NCBI RefSeq assembly: GCF_030811555.1
Contig: NZ_JAUSQZ010000001.1
Location: forward strand, 1,550,001 to 1,614,000
Length of the DNA: 64,000 nucleotides
DNA from: Kineosporia succinea
GTDB lineage: Bacteria; Actinomycetota; Actinomycetes; Actinomycetales; Kineosporiaceae
Reading direction: 5' to 3'
Positions within the stretch are counted from its first letter, which is position 1. Every line of letters starts with the position of its first letter. Positions 8,119 to 18,516 of the stretch are shown here, in pieces. A program made the translations under genes and the position numbers. The notes beneath the pieces were generated by a model. That model made no database searches. It saw only the letters and a list, made by a program, of their open reading frames with translations, and had not been told where the DNA came from.

Positions 8119-9974
8119 GTGAGATCCCAGACCAGCACACCGTCTTCGGCCACCGGCTCGGACCCGATCAGGGCCGTCACCGTCTGCCGCAGCGCGTCTT
8201 GCGAGGAGTCGGGCCCGAGCACGATGCGGTCAGCCCCCCAGGCCTGGATGTCGAGCGCGGCCTGCTGCCGCATCGCCGGTGTGACCACCGGAACGCTGCC
8301 CGTGTACTGCACCTCGGTGAGCAGCCGGGCGGTGGTCGGATCCGCCTCACCCCCGACGTACGCCTGGCCGTCGGAGGCCGGGCCGAGGAAGTAGCCGCCG
8401 GGCATCTTGAACGCGTAACCCGAGGCCGACTGCCAGCGCATCGCCTTGGGCAGCGTGGCGACCGGGTAGGGCAGCACCACGACGACCGTGTCGTCGGCGA
8501 GCTGCGGGGCCTCGTCGGTGAACCAGGCGGGCACCACCGGCGCGTCTTCGACCGGGATCGCCGCCGGCAACAGCGGGGCCAGGCAGACGACCGACACCCC
8601 GACCGCTCCCACGGCGCGGGCGGTGACGGCCCAGGTGGTCACGGACCGGCCGGTCGTCGGCTGCAGGAACCGGTGCCGGGAACCGCTGCGCAGCCCCTGC
8701 ACCGCGAGCGCGAGCAGCGTGCCCGCGAACACCGCCACCAGCAGCCCGAGCCGGGTGGCGAGCGAGGCCTCGGTCACCGGCAGGCTCTGCAGCAGCGCGT
8801 AGGGGCCCTGGTGCTCGGTCCACACGCCCTCGATCCAGATCCGGCCGCCGAGCGACAGCGCGATCGTGACCGCCAGGCCGACCGCGGCGCAGCGTACGGC
8901 CACCATGCGCCAGCCCAGCACGATCGTCACCAGGCAGGTGACGAGCAGCGGCCAGCCCAGGTAGGCGAGGTGCTCCTCGATGCCACCGGCGAACCGCCGG
9001 GCCTGCACCAGGTCTTCGGCGGTGTGGAACAGCACACCCGAGGTCGGGGTGAAGAAGGCCGTCACGTCGGCGCCGAAGTAGTCCTTGGCGAAGGGACTTC
9101 CGTGATGCGCGTGCGGCCCGAAGAACTGCAGGTAGAGCGGGTACGCGGCGAACGGCAGGAACACCGCGAAGGCCACCGCGAGGGTACGGGCCAGGCGCTT
9201 GGCCGCGACCCGGATCTGGCGCGGACGGCAGGCCGCGGCGGTCAGCAGGATCAGCAGCGCGCCCAGACCGGCCTGGAACAGCACCTCCTCACCGACGAAC
9301 ACCTGCAGCAGCGCGACCACACCGAGCCAGACGCCGGTGCGGCGCCAGCGGTCGGTGGTCCAGGCCTCGACGCTGAGCGCGATGAGGATCGGCAGGCCGG
9401 GCGCGAAGGCCATGGTGATGTGCCCGGTCAGCGAGTTCACGATCGCCGGGGAGATCGCGAAGCAGATCGCGCCGACCGAGGCGGCCCCGGTGGAGACGCC
9501 CGGCACCCGCCGCAGGGCCCAGTAACCGGCCGCGAAACAGGCCGGGACCGCCAGCACGTTCAGCAGGTTCAGCGTGAACAGCGAGCTCCACAGCAGCGTG
9601 AACGGCGAGAGCACGATCGCCGGCAGCAGCAGCGTGGTGTTGTTCATCGCCCCGACGCCGCCGGGCCAGTTCATGTCGTCGGTCTCGAACGGCGTCTCGA
9701 AAGAGCCCAGCGCGTGCGGGGTGTGACCGAGCCACCACGAGTAGTGCATGGCGTCGGGCACGTTGCCGGAGATCACCCGGCTCGCCATCCCGCCCCACAG
9801 ACCCGACGTGGCGTACAGCCCGAACCCGAACGCGACCAGGGCCACGAACACCAGGACCGGCCCCGACGGATCGTCCGGCCGGGTCTTCAACAGCCTCAGG
9901 AGCCTCTCCCACCGGGTCTCCTCCGGAGGCCGAGGCTCCTGATCGACCGGTGTGGTCTCCGCCGACGCACTCAC
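8115..9974 (-). CDS. Large polytopic membrane protein, GT-C glycosyltransferase-like
   Basis: 619 residues with about ten hydrophobic helices, a soluble N-terminus rich in Pro/Glu and a C-terminal extracytoplasmic domain after about residue 470. The layout (acidic pair before a first periplasmic loop, then many helices) is like GT-C glycosyltransferases or YfhO-like proteins of actinobacteria. I do not see a clear DxD or DE motif that would settle the reaction. It begins with GTG behind GGGAGG, divergent from the Pmt gene with 116 bp between them, and ends overlapping rsmI by 4 bp. Confidence 0.75.
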   Translation of the reverse strand: MSASAETTPVDQEPRPPEETRWERLLRLLKTRPDDPSGPVLVFVALVAFGFGLYATSGLWGGMASRVISGNVPDAMHYSWWLGHTPHALGSFETPFETDDMNWPGGVGAMNNTTLLLPAIVLSPFTLLWSSLFTLNLLNVLAVPACFAAGYWALRRVPGVSTGAASVGAICFAISPAIVNSLTGHITMAFAPGLPILIALSVEAWTTDRWRRTGVWLGVVALLQVFVGEEVLFQAGLGALLILLTAAACRPRQIRVAAKRLARTLAVAFAVFLPFAAYPLYLQFFGPHAHHGSPFAKDYFGADVTAFFTPTSGVLFHTAEDLVQARRFAGGIEEHLAYLGWPLLVTCLVTIVLGWRMVAVRCAAVGLAVTIALSLGGRIWIEGVWTEHQGPYALLQSLPVTEASLATRLGLLVAVFAGTLLALAVQGLRSGSRHRFLQPTTGRSVTTWAVTARAVGAVGVSVVCLAPLLPAAIPVEDAPVVPAWFTDEAPQLADDTVVVVLPYPVATLPKAMRWQSASGYAFKMPGGYFLGPASDGQAYVGGEADPTTARLLTEVQYTGSVPVVTPAMRQQAALDIQAWGADRIVLGPDSSQDALRQTVTALIGSEPVAEDGVLVWDLT

Positions 9975-10090
9975 CCGTGCCCGTCCTCCCAGTTCATCCG
10001 CTCCCCGTACCCGCTCGAAGCGGTCGGCGCCCCAAGTCTGGCAGGTGCACCCACCTCGTCCACCAGTACCTCAAAGACGAAGGCCCTACG

Positions 10091-11689
10091 ATGACGCGGG
10101 TGACCAGCTCAGCCGTGGCCACGCGCGCCGCGGTGCGCGAGGTCCAGCCCCCCTCGCCGATCCGGCGCCAGCCCCGCCTGAGCCCGCGGGGCTGGCTCGC
10201 CGTGCTGGCCGTCACCGCGTTCGGCGGCTTCATCCGGTTCTGGCACCTGGGCCGTCCCGGCACCCTGGTGTTCGACGAGACCTACTACGTCAAGCAGGGC
10301 TGGTCGATGATCCGGGCCGGCTACGAGCTGGCCTGGCAGGGCAAGGGCGAGGACGTCGACCCGCGCTGGAACAAGGGCGACATCGACGTCTTCACCAGCT
10401 CTCCCGACTTCGTGGTGCACCCGCCGGTCGGCAAGTGGATGATCGGCCTGGGCGAGTGGGTCTTCGGCCCGACCAGCTCGTTCGGCTGGCGCTTCTCGTC
10501 CGCCCTGGTCGGCACCCTGTCGATCCTGATGATCATCCTGATCGCCCGGCGGTTGTTCGGGTCCACCCTGCTCGGCCTCACCGCCGGTCTGCTGCTCTCG
10601 ATCGACGGCGAGCACTTCGTGCACAGCCGCACCGGTCTGCTCGACGTCTTCGTGATGTTCTGGGCCCTGGCCGCGTTCGGGTGCGTGCTGGTCGACCGGG
10701 ACACCGGCCGCCGCCGGCTGGCGCTGCGGGCGCAGGCCGAGTTCGCCGAGCGCGAGCAGACCACCGGCGACTCGTTCCGCTGGTGGATGGGTGTGCACTG
10801 GTGGCGCATCGCCGCCGCGGTCTGCCTCGGCCTGTGCGCCGGCACCAAGTGGTCGGGCCTCTACTTCGCCCTGGTCTTCGGCATCATGATCATCCTGTGG
10901 GACGCCGGGGCCCGCCGGGCGGTCGGCCTGCGGCACTGGTTCCTGGGTTCGGTGTTCTGGGGCGCGATCTCCGGCGCCGGGATGCTCGTGGTCGCCGGTG
11001 CCACCTACCTGGCCTCGTGGACCGGGTGGTTCCTCTCCAGCGACGGGTACGACCGGCAGTGGGCCGCCGAGAACCCCGGGCAGGGCATCACCTGGCTCCC
11101 GGAGGCGCTGCGGAGCCTGGCGTTCTACCACTCGCAGATGTGGAACTTCAACATCAACCTGGAGGCCACGCACCCGTACATGGCCAACCCCTGGTCGTGG
11201 ATCGTGATGGGCCGCCCCACCGCCTTCTACTACGAAGACCCGACGCTGGGGCAGAAGGGCTGCACGGTCGACCAGTGCTCCGAGGCCATCACCGCGCTCG
11301 GCAACCCGGTGATCTGGTGGGGTGCGACGCTCGGCATCGTGGTGCTGCTGTTCCGCTGGGCGGCGCGCCGCGACTGGCGCGCCGGGGCCGTGCTGGCCGG
11401 GCTGGTGGCCGGTTACCTGCCCTGGTTCCAGTACCAGCACCGCACGATCTTCAACTTCTACACGATCGCGTTCACCCCGTGGGTCGTGCTCACCCTGGTC
11501 TACGTGCTCGGCCTGATCCTCGGGCGCACCCACGACTCCTCGCGGCGACGGCGCAACGGGGCCTGGCTCGCCGGTTCGGTGGTCGTGCTCGCGGTGCTGG
11601 CCTTCTGGTTCTTCGTGCCGATCTACACCGCTCAGGTCATCCCGCAGTCCAGCTGGAGCGACCGGATGTGGCTGCCCAGCTGGATCTAG
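10091..11689 (+). CDS. Dolichyl-phosphate-mannose--protein mannosyltransferase (Pmt, GT39)
   Basis: 532 residues with many membrane helices and the GT39 catalytic acidic pair in LVFDETYYVKQ (first extracytoplasmic loop, about residue 60). It also has VHPPVGKW and the lumenal HSRTGLLDVF motif, both typical of actinobacterial Pmt. The enzyme moves mannose from a polyprenyl-phosphate carrier to Ser/Thr of exported proteins. The ATG at 10091 has GAAGG 7 bp upstream. It converges with the LLM oxidoreductase, stop codons overlapping by 3 bp. The Ser/Thr-rich linker of the GH26 protein in this window is the kind of segment Pmt modifies; that link is inference. Confidence 0.92.
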   Translation: MTRVTSSAVATRAAVREVQPPSPIRRQPRLSPRGWLAVLAVTAFGGFIRFWHLGRPGTLVFDETYYVKQGWSMIRAGYELAWQGKGEDVDPRWNKGDIDVFTSSPDFVVHPPVGKWMIGLGEWVFGPTSSFGWRFSSALVGTLSILMIILIARRLFGSTLLGLTAGLLLSIDGEHFVHSRTGLLDVFVMFWALAAFGCVLVDRDTGRRRLALRAQAEFAEREQTTGDSFRWWMGVHWWRIAAAVCLGLCAGTKWSGLYFALVFGIMIILWDAGARRAVGLRHWFLGSVFWGAISGAGMLVVAGATYLASWTGWFLSSDGYDRQWAAENPGQGITWLPEALRSLAFYHSQMWNFNINLEATHPYMANPWSWIVMGRPTAFYYEDPTLGQKGCTVDQCSEAITALGNPVIWWGATLGIVVLLFRWAARRDWRAGAVLAGLVAGYLPWFQYQHRTIFNFYTIAFTPWVVLTLVYVLGLILGRTHDSSRRRRNGAWLAGSVVVLAVLAFWFFVPIYTAQVIPQSSWSDRMWLPSWI

Positions 11690-12714
11690 GGCAACAGCCC
11701 GGCCAGGGTCTCGATCGTCTTCACCCGCTCGGCATGCGTGCGGTCGAAGGGCTGGATCGACAGTGTGGTCACCCCGGCCTCGTCCAGCGCGGCCAGTCGT
11801 TCCGCCACCCAGGAGGCCGGCCCCACCAGTGCGGTCGAGCGGAGCAGGTCGGCCGGCACGGCGGCCGCGGCCTCCTCCTTGCGCCCGGCCAGGTACAGCT
11901 CCTGGATCCGGTCGGCCTGTGCCCCGTAGCCGTAGCGGGTGGCCAGGTCGTGGTAGAAGTTCTTGCCCTTCGCGCCCATTCCCCCGATGTAGAGGGCGAA
12001 TTGAGGACGCGCGAACTCGAGCAGCGCTTCGGTGCCGTCGCCGATGGCGACGGGCACCGGGACCACCACGTCGAGCGCACCCAGCTCGGGAGCCCGCCGG
12101 GAGAATCCGGAGGCCAGCGACGCACCCCAGACCTCCTGAAAACCCTCGGGCCGGAAGAAGAACGGTGCCCAGCCCTCGGCCACCTCGGCCGCGAGCTCCA
12201 CGTTCTTCGGGCCCATGGCCGCGATCAGGATCGGGATGCGCCCGCGCTCGGGGTGGTTGATGAGCTTCAGCGGCTTGCCGAGCCCGCCCTCGCGCGGAAT
12301 CCGGTAGTGCGGGCCCGCGTGCTCGAGCTTCTCGCGGCGCCAGACCTGCCGGCAGATCTCGACGATCTCCCGGGTGCGGCCCACCGGGGCGTCGTACCTC
12401 ACGCCGTGGAACCCCTCGATGACCTGCGGACCACTGGCCCCGAGGCCGAGCGTGAACCGGCCGCCGGAGACGTGGTCGAGCCCGGCCGCGGTCATCGCCA
12501 GCAGGGCCGGGGTGCGGGTGTAGATCGGCAGGATGTTCGAGGCGATCTCCAGGCCCGGCACCTTCGCGGCGATGAACCCGAGCTGGCTCACGGCGTCGAA
12601 GCCGTAGACCTCGGCGACGTAGACGATGCCCAGGCCGGCCGCGTGGTAATCGGGCAGCTGATCGACGGTCTCGACGAAACTCCCGCTGTACGGCAGCGGC
12701 ATACCGATCCGCAC
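11686..12714 (-). CDS. LLM-class F420-dependent oxidoreductase
   Basis: About 342 residues with a luciferase-like TIM barrel. Visible family features are VYVAEVYGFDAVSQLG, the LGLGASGPQVIEGFHG loop and RTREIVEICRQVWRRE. These proteins usually use reduced F420 (occasionally FMN) to reduce or oxidise small organic substrates; the substrate here is unknown. I place the start at a GTG (12714) because AGGAGG lies 7 bp before it; upstream ATGs at 12783 and 12756 lack such a site. It is a single gene converging on pmt. Confidence 0.85.
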   Translation of the reverse strand: MRIGMPLPYSGSFVETVDQLPDYHAAGLGIVYVAEVYGFDAVSQLGFIAAKVPGLEIASNILPIYTRTPALLAMTAAGLDHVSGGRFTLGLGASGPQVIEGFHGVRYDAPVGRTREIVEICRQVWRREKLEHAGPHYRIPREGGLGKPLKLINHPERGRIPILIAAMGPKNVELAAEVAEGWAPFFFRPEGFQEVWGASLASGFSRRAPELGALDVVVPVPVAIGDGTEALLEFARPQFALYIGGMGAKGKNFYHDLATRYGYGAQADRIQELYLAGRKEEAAAAVPADLLRSTALVGPASWVAERLAALDEAGVTTLSIQPFDRTHAERVKTIETLAGLLP

Positions 12715-12786
12715 TGAAGTGCCTCCTGGAACGCTCGAGGATGGCTGGCCGCCCATCTTGCTATCCCCCGGGCCACCAGCCAACCC

Positions 12787-14370
12787 CTAGACGCTCACCG
12801 GTTCCTCGATGTCGAGGGGCACCAGGGCCGACCCGATCGCCGACAGATCGACCCGCGGCAGCATCCGTGGCTCGTCGGCCGTGCCGATCGGCGCCACCCG
12901 CATCATGGTGAAGTCGAGCAGCGCGGCCTCGAGCGAACCGGCCGGGTGGCCGGAGCGTTTCGGGTCCGGGTCCTCCCAGACGGCCTTCTCGATCGCCCGC
13001 AGCGCGTGCACCACCAGCCCGACCACCTGGCCGCTGCCGCCTTCCGGGTCGGTGCTCACGATCAGCACGTACGACGACTCCAGCGGCGAGTCGGGCACTT
13101 CGAGCAGCCGGGTCAGCCGGTACAGCGGCACCACCGTGTCGCGGTGCGTGAACAGGCCGAGCACCTTCTCGTGCCCGGCCTCCAGCACCGAGTACCGCTC
13201 CGGGAACTCCAGGATCTCCACCACCTGGCGCAGCGGCACGGCCATGTCCCGGCCGGCCGAGAACGTCAGGTAGGTCTCGCTGGTCTTGGCCTCCCGGGTC
13301 CAGGTGTCGGCGTCCGAGATCTCGCCCAGCCGCTGGGCCGGAACCCCGCTGTCGTGGGGGGTGTTCAGCCGGGACAGGGCCTTCAGGTCGTCGTGCTCGA
13401 GCATCGAGCCGACCGCGAGGGTGAGGAAGTCACCGTGACCGGGCACCCGCAGCACGTTCTCGAGGTAGCGCCGGCCGGGGACCTGGATCGCGGGCAGCGC
13501 CATCGTCTCCACCGAGCCGGTGTTGATCAGCTCCAGCACCTCGGACAGCAGCATCACCACCAGCCCGTCGCGGAAACGGATGGCCACGCCCTCGGCGTCC
13601 TCGTTGTTCAAACTGCCCAGCCCGGCCAGCTCGAGCGGGTCGAAGACCGGGATCTCGGCCCCTCCGTAGTCGGCGACCCCCTTGCAGGAGCCGTGTCTCA
13701 GCGGTGAGCTACGCACCTTCACCCGGGGCAGGATGGTGTGCACCGACTCGATCGAGATCGCCAGCCGGTGCTCGGCGCAGCGCACCAGCAGCATCGAGTT
13801 CTGCCCGGTGCCGACGTGCAGCACCGAACCCGGCTCACCGGCACCGGCCCCGAAGAGCCCGTCCGCGCGTCCCTCCTCCTGCACCACCGGCACACCGGGT
13901 AGCGCGAACATCGCGGCGACGTCGAGAACGCTGACGATGCCGCCGGTCTCGGCCCGGGTGAAGGTGTGCGACACCAGCAGCCCCTGCCCGTCCGGCGTCC
14001 CCATCCGGGTCAGCCGGGGCGGAGTCGTGACCCCGTGCACGCTGTCGACGATCAGACCGAGCAACTGCCGCTCGCGCAGCAGCACCACGATGACGCGACG
14101 TGGCGTGTGACCGTCGCCGGGCTCCCGCCCGGAGGAACCGTCCGCCCCGAGCGCGTGCTCGGGCCGCATCCGCAGCAGGTCGAGCACCGGGATCACCTGG
14201 CCGCGCAGGTTCAGCGCCCCGAGCAGGCCGGGGGCGTTCGCCGGCAGCACCTCCAGCTTGTCCGGGCAGGGAGTCACCTCCCGCACGTCCGACAGCGGCA
14301 CCCCGACGCAGGCCTCACCGGTGGCGAAGAGCCCGTAGGTGGTCGAGGCCAGATCGGCGCTCTCGCTCAT
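12787..14370 (-). CDS. Triple CheW-domain chemotaxis coupling protein (copy B)
   Basis: A 527-residue soluble protein made of three CheW-like domains, at about residues 10-160, 190-330 and 365-510. Domain one shows [19 protein letters not shown], the CheW hallmark; domain two shows [15 protein letters not shown]; domain three shows [18 protein letters not shown]. CheW domains link chemoreceptors to the CheA kinase. Ordinary CheW has one domain and CheV one plus a receiver; a triple-CheW protein is unusual. The start overlaps the upstream receptor by 4 bp (ATGA), so receptor and coupler are made together. A paralogue is at 16978-18516. Confidence 0.9.
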   Translation of the reverse strand: MSESADLASTTYGLFATGEACVGVPLSDVREVTPCPDKLEVLPANAPGLLGALNLRGQVIPVLDLLRMRPEHALGADGSSGREPGDGHTPRRVIVVLLRERQLLGLIVDSVHGVTTPPRLTRMGTPDGQGLLVSHTFTRAETGGIVSVLDVAAMFALPGVPVVQEEGRADGLFGAGAGEPGSVLHVGTGQNSMLLVRCAEHRLAISIESVHTILPRVKVRSSPLRHGSCKGVADYGGAEIPVFDPLELAGLGSLNNEDAEGVAIRFRDGLVVMLLSEVLELINTGSVETMALPAIQVPGRRYLENVLRVPGHGDFLTLAVGSMLEHDDLKALSRLNTPHDSGVPAQRLGEISDADTWTREAKTSETYLTFSAGRDMAVPLRQVVEILEFPERYSVLEAGHEKVLGLFTHRDTVVPLYRLTRLLEVPDSPLESSYVLIVSTDPEGGSGQVVGLVVHALRAIEKAVWEDPDPKRSGHPAGSLEAALLDFTMMRVAPIGTADEPRMLPRVDLSAIGSALVPLDIEEPVSV

Positions 14371-16829
14371 CCCTGGGCACTCTGCTGCGAGGCGCCGAGC
14401 AGTTCCTCGATCAGCCGGCTGACCTTCGCCGAGGCCTCGACCTGGGTCTTCGTCGCGGTCACGATCAGCTCGATCGAGGCGCTGGTGCGCGAGACGCTGC
14501 CGACGATCTCCTCGAACGACTCACCGGCCTTCTCCGACACCCGGGCGCCCTCGTTGACCCGCATCGTGGATTCCTGCACCAGCTTGGAGATCTCGCGCGC
14601 CGCGTCGGCCGACCGCTCGGCCAGCTTGCGCACCTCACCGGCGACCACCGAGAAGCCCAGACCGTGCTCACCGGCCCGCGCCGCCTCGATCGAGGCGTTG
14701 AACGCGAGAAGGTTGGTCTGATCGGCGATGTCGCTCATCACCTGCACGATCTCGCCGATCTGGGCCGAGCTGCGCTGGATCAGCGAGATCGCCTCGACCG
14801 ACTCACGCAGCGACGCCGATCCGGCCTCGGCGTCGTCCTGGGTGGACGACGACCAGCGGCTGGCGTCGGACGTGCTCATCGAGATCGCCTCGATCGACTC
14901 ACTGAGCCGCTGCACGGCTTCGCTCATCGCCTCGGCCTTCTGGTTGAGGCGCTGCTCGAGCTGCACCTGGTCGGTGATGTCGTACGCGTACTTGATCACC
15001 TTCATCGGCTTGCCCGAGAGGTCGAGGATCGGGTTGTAGCTGGCCTGGATCCACACGTTGCGGCCGAACTTGCCCACCCGGTGGAACCTTCCGGAGCGCA
15101 GCTCACCGTTCTGCAGCCGCAGCCAGAAGTCCCGGTAGTCCTCCGACAGCACGTAGTCCTGGGTGCAGAAGATGCTGTGGTGCTGGCCGACGATCTCGCT
15201 CTGGGTGTAGCCCATCGTCTTGAGGAAGTTGTCGTTGGCGACCAGGATCTTGCCGTCGAGGTCGAACTCGATCACGGCCTGGGCCCGGTTGATCGCCGCC
15301 ACGCGCCCCGCGAACTCGGAGTTGCGCAGCTTGTCGGCGGTCACGTCGCTGGCGAACTTGACCACCTTGAACGGGCGGCCCTCGCTGGTCAGGATCGGGT
15401 TGTAGGTGGCCCGGATCCAGACCTCACGGCCGTTCTTGGTGATCCGCTTGTACTCACCCGAGTCGAACTCGCCGCGTCCCAGCTTCTCCCAGAAGAACTG
15501 GTACTCCGGCCGCGAGGCCTCGTCGGCGGAGACGAACAACCGGTGGTGGCGGCCGCGGATCTCCTCCAGGCGGTAGCCCATCAGGTCGCAGAACAGCGGG
15601 TTCGCCGTGAGCACGTTGCCCTCGAGGTCGAACTCGATCACCGCCTGGGAGCGGCCGATCGCATCGATCTTGCCCTCGAAGTCGGCGTTGCGCAGCTTCT
15701 CGGCGGTCACGTCGGTGGCGAACTTGACCACCTTCCAGGGCCTTCCGTTCAGCCCGAAGATCGGGTTGTAGGTGGCCTGGAGCCAGATGTCGCGACTGCC
15801 CTTGCCGAGACGGTGGAACTCGCCGGTCTGGTACTCGCCCTCGCGGATGCGGCGCCAGAAGTCGGCGTACTCGTCCGACTCGGCGACCTGGGCGGGCACG
15901 AACATCCGGTGGTGCTGGCCGACGACCTCGTCGCGGTCGTACCCGACCGTGGCCAGGAAGTTGTCGTTGACCGAGAGGATCTTGCCGTTCAGGTCGAACT
16001 CGATGACGGCCTGCGAGCGGTCCATCGCGGCGGCCTTGCCCGCGTAGTCGGCGCTCACCTGCTTGGCCGCGGTCACGTCGACCGCGTACTTCACGATCTT
16101 CCAGGGCTTTCCGTCGATCCCGATGATCGGGTTGTAGACGGCCTGGAGCCAGACGTCACGACCGCCCTTGCCGACCCGGTGGAACTCGCCGGCCACGAAC
16201 TCGCCCTCGCCCAGGCGCTCCCAGAACTGACGATAGGCGGCGGAACGGGCCTCCTCGGCGGGCACGAACATGCGGTGGTGCTGGCCGACGACCTCCTGCC
16301 GCGAGTAGCCCATGGCCTCGCAGAAGTTGTCGTTCGCGTCGAGGATCACCCCACCGAGGTCGAACTCGATGACGGCCTGGGAACGGTTGATGGCCTGGAT
16401 CTTTCCCTCGGCGTCGGCCGTGGCGCGGCGTCCGCCGGTGATGTCGAGCGCGTACTCGACCACCTTCACCACGCGGCCCTCGCCGTTCTTCACCGGCACG
16501 AAGGTGGAACGGATCCACAGGGCGCGCTTGCCCTGCCAGACCCGGCGGAACTCGCCGGTGAGGTTGCCACCGGACCGCAGCTCCTCCCAGAGTTCCGCGT
16601 ACTCGGAGGTCTCGACCACCTCGCTGGGCACGAACGAACTGTGATTGCGCCCGATGATCTCGACCGTGCTGTAGCCCATGAGCTCGGCAAAGCGCTCGTT
16701 GGCCCGCATCACCGTGCCGTCGGGGGCGTACTCCGCGACGGCCTGACCTCGACCGAACGCATCAACCTGGCTTCTTAGCTCCGCGAGAAGCTCGCGCTCC
16801 TCATGCGAGAGGCCCGTGTCGTCCGACAA
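14367..16829 (-). CDS. Soluble methyl-accepting chemotaxis protein with five PAS domains (copy B)
   Basis: About 820 residues, no membrane segment. Five PAS/PAC units run from residue 15 to 620. Four contain QAVIEFDL and an HHRMFV-like or HHSIFC motif; the first is more divergent. They are followed by a methyl-accepting signalling domain with the hairpin tip [20 protein letters not shown]. The layout is like BdlA, a cytoplasmic PAS-PAS-MCP sensor. The start is probably the TTG at 16829: GGAG lies about 9 bp before it and the protein then begins L-SDD, matching VSDT of the paralogue at 20972. The ligand or cofactor is unknown; BdlA-type PAS domains often sense redox or oxygen. Confidence 0.88.
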   Translation of the reverse strand: MSDDTGLSHEERELLAELRSQVDAFGRGQAVAEYAPDGTVMRANERFAELMGYSTVEIIGRNHSSFVPSEVVETSEYAELWEELRSGGNLTGEFRRVWQGKRALWIRSTFVPVKNGEGRVVKVVEYALDITGGRRATADAEGKIQAINRSQAVIEFDLGGVILDANDNFCEAMGYSRQEVVGQHHRMFVPAEEARSAAYRQFWERLGEGEFVAGEFHRVGKGGRDVWLQAVYNPIIGIDGKPWKIVKYAVDVTAAKQVSADYAGKAAAMDRSQAVIEFDLNGKILSVNDNFLATVGYDRDEVVGQHHRMFVPAQVAESDEYADFWRRIREGEYQTGEFHRLGKGSRDIWLQATYNPIFGLNGRPWKVVKFATDVTAEKLRNADFEGKIDAIGRSQAVIEFDLEGNVLTANPLFCDLMGYRLEEIRGRHHRLFVSADEASRPEYQFFWEKLGRGEFDSGEYKRITKNGREVWIRATYNPILTSEGRPFKVVKFASDVTADKLRNSEFAGRVAAINRAQAVIEFDLDGKILVANDNFLKTMGYTQSEIVGQHHSIFCTQDYVLSEDYRDFWLRLQNGELRSGRFHRVGKFGRNVWIQASYNPILDLSGKPMKVIKYAYDITDQVQLEQRLNQKAEAMSEAVQRLSESIEAISMSTSDASRWSSSTQDDAEAGSASLRESVEAISLIQRSSAQIGEIVQVMSDIADQTNLLAFNASIEAARAGEHGLGFSVVAGEVRKLAERSADAAREISKLVQESTMRVNEGARVSEKAGESFEEIVGSVSRTSASIELIVTATKTQVEASAKVSRLIEELLGASQQSAQG

Positions 16830-16877
16830 CTTCGTTCTCCGTTCCAGCACCTGGACGCCTGACCCCCGTATGGGTCT

Positions 16878-16906
16878 CGCTCGGTGACGGAACGTGAGAG
16901 ATTGAG
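16878..16906 (-). promoter_or_regulatory. Motility-sigma-like promoter motif upstream of receptor B
   Basis: Read on the minus strand: CTCA, 17 bp, ACCGAG. The same arrangement occurs upstream of the paralogous receptor (21004-21032) and, as TTAA-N17-GCCGAA, upstream of the GAF receptor (61124-61152). It resembles the CTCA-N15/17-GCCGAA pattern I recall for flagellar genes of Actinoplanes. Its proximal end is about 48 bp before the start codon. Confidence 0.45.
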
Positions 16907-16977
16907 CCGACGGCCGGAACGGTCACCCGTTCGGAGCAGCTGAACCGACCGGGTGACGCGAATTGCTTCACCCACTG

Positions 16978-18516
16978 TCAATTGGCATGCGGTGCCAGAA
17001 TTCCGGTGCCTGAGGACGTGGTGGTCAACCGGGTGGGTGAGTCCGGGACCAGCGCGGCTCCCACCGCGGAGAGGTCCACCCGGGTCAGCATCCGCGGCTC
17101 GTCGGAGGTGCCGATGGCCGCCAGCCGGATCGTGCGCCGCCGGGCCAGCGCCTGTTCCAGCGACGGTTCCCCGGAGGGTGCCTCGCCCGGCGCCGCCGGG
17201 TCCTCCCAGATCGAGCGCTCGATGGCGCGCAGCGCGTGCACCGCGAGGCCGACCACCCGCCCGTCCGGCCCCGCGCTCACCACGAGCACGTAGGCGGCCG
17301 GCAGCGACGGGTCCCCGGCCCGGAGCAGACCGGACAGGCGGTAGAGCGGCACCACGGTGTCGCGGTGGGTGAACAGGCCCAGGACGTCTTCGTCACCGGC
17401 TCGCAGCACCGAGTACTGCTCCGGGAAGGGCAGGATCTCGACCACCTGCTCGAGCGGCACCGCGAAGTCCCGGCCCACCGAGAAGGTCAGGTAGGTCCCG
17501 CCCGCCCGGCTCTGCCCCGCGCTCTCCTCGTCGTCCGCCGCCCGCGGGGCCGGAACCCCCTCGTGGCGTGGAGGGGTGTTCAGCCGCGACAGCGCGTTCA
17601 GGTCCTCGTGCGCGAGGATGGCCTCGACCGACAGCGAGAGGAAGTCGCCCCGCCCGGGCACCCGCACCACCCCGTCCAGGTACCGGCGACCGGGCACCTG
17701 CACCCCGGGCAGCGTGAACCGCTGCCCGGCCGACGCCGGGATCAGCTCGAGCACCTCGGACAGCAGCATCACCACCACCCCGTCCCGGAACTTCACCGCG
17801 ACGCCCTCGGTGTCGCCCGCCGAGAGCTCGCCGAGACCGGCCAGGGCCAGCGGGTCGAACACCGGCACCTCGGCGCCGCCGTAGTCGGTGACCCCGCGGC
17901 AGGATCCGTGCCGCAACGGCGAGCTGCGCACCGTCACCCGGGGCACGATGGTGTGCACGGCGTCGATGTTCAGCGTGAGCCGGTGGTCCGCGCAGCGCAC
18001 CAGCAGCATCGACCCGGCCAGGTCGGTGGCGTCGGCCGCCGTCCCGTCCGCCCCGAAGACCCCGTCCCCGGCCTCGTCCTCCCGCAGCGCCGGGATACCG
18101 GGCAGGGCGAACAGGGCCTCCACGTCGAGCACGGAGACGATGCCCCTGCCCTCGTCCTCCTGCGTCGGCGCCGGGAAGGCGTGCGACACCGGGAGCCGGT
18201 GCTCGTGCGTCCCCACCTGCTGGAGGGCCGGCGGCGAGGTGACCCCGTGCACGCTGTCGACCAGGAGCCCGAGCAGCCGGTCCCGGTGGTGCATGACCAC
18301 CACCACGCGGTGCCCGGCCGAACCGTGGTCGATCTCCGGCAGCAGGTCGAGCACGGCGATCACCTGCCCGCGCAGGTTCACCGCACCGAGCAGCCCGCGG
18401 GCCGAGACCGGCAGCGCCGCCAGCGGTTCCGGGCAGGGCGTCACCTCCCGCACCGCCGACAGCGGCAGCGCCACGCAGGCCTCACCGATGGCGAAGAGGC
18501 CGTAGGTGGCGGTCAT
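16978..18516 (-). CDS. Triple CheW-domain chemotaxis coupling protein (copy A)
   Basis: A 512-residue paralogue of the protein at 12787-14370, with the same three CheW domains: [19 protein letters not shown] in the first, [15 protein letters not shown] in the second, [18 protein letters not shown] in the third. Both share the opening TYGLFA(T/I)GEACV and the [13 protein letters not shown]-type C-terminus. The tail is longer and ends [11 protein letters not shown]. The ATG overlaps the stop of receptor A by 4 bp. Having kept all three domains in both copies argues against a decaying duplicate. Confidence 0.9.
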   Translation of the reverse strand: MTATYGLFAIGEACVALPLSAVREVTPCPEPLAALPVSARGLLGAVNLRGQVIAVLDLLPEIDHGSAGHRVVVVMHHRDRLLGLLVDSVHGVTSPPALQQVGTHEHRLPVSHAFPAPTQEDEGRGIVSVLDVEALFALPGIPALREDEAGDGVFGADGTAADATDLAGSMLLVRCADHRLTLNIDAVHTIVPRVTVRSSPLRHGSCRGVTDYGGAEVPVFDPLALAGLGELSAGDTEGVAVKFRDGVVVMLLSEVLELIPASAGQRFTLPGVQVPGRRYLDGVVRVPGRGDFLSLSVEAILAHEDLNALSRLNTPPRHEGVPAPRAADDEESAGQSRAGGTYLTFSVGRDFAVPLEQVVEILPFPEQYSVLRAGDEDVLGLFTHRDTVVPLYRLSGLLRAGDPSLPAAYVLVVSAGPDGRVVGLAVHALRAIERSIWEDPAAPGEAPSGEPSLEQALARRRTIRLAAIGTSDEPRMLTRVDLSAVGAALVPDSPTRLTTTSSGTGILAPHAN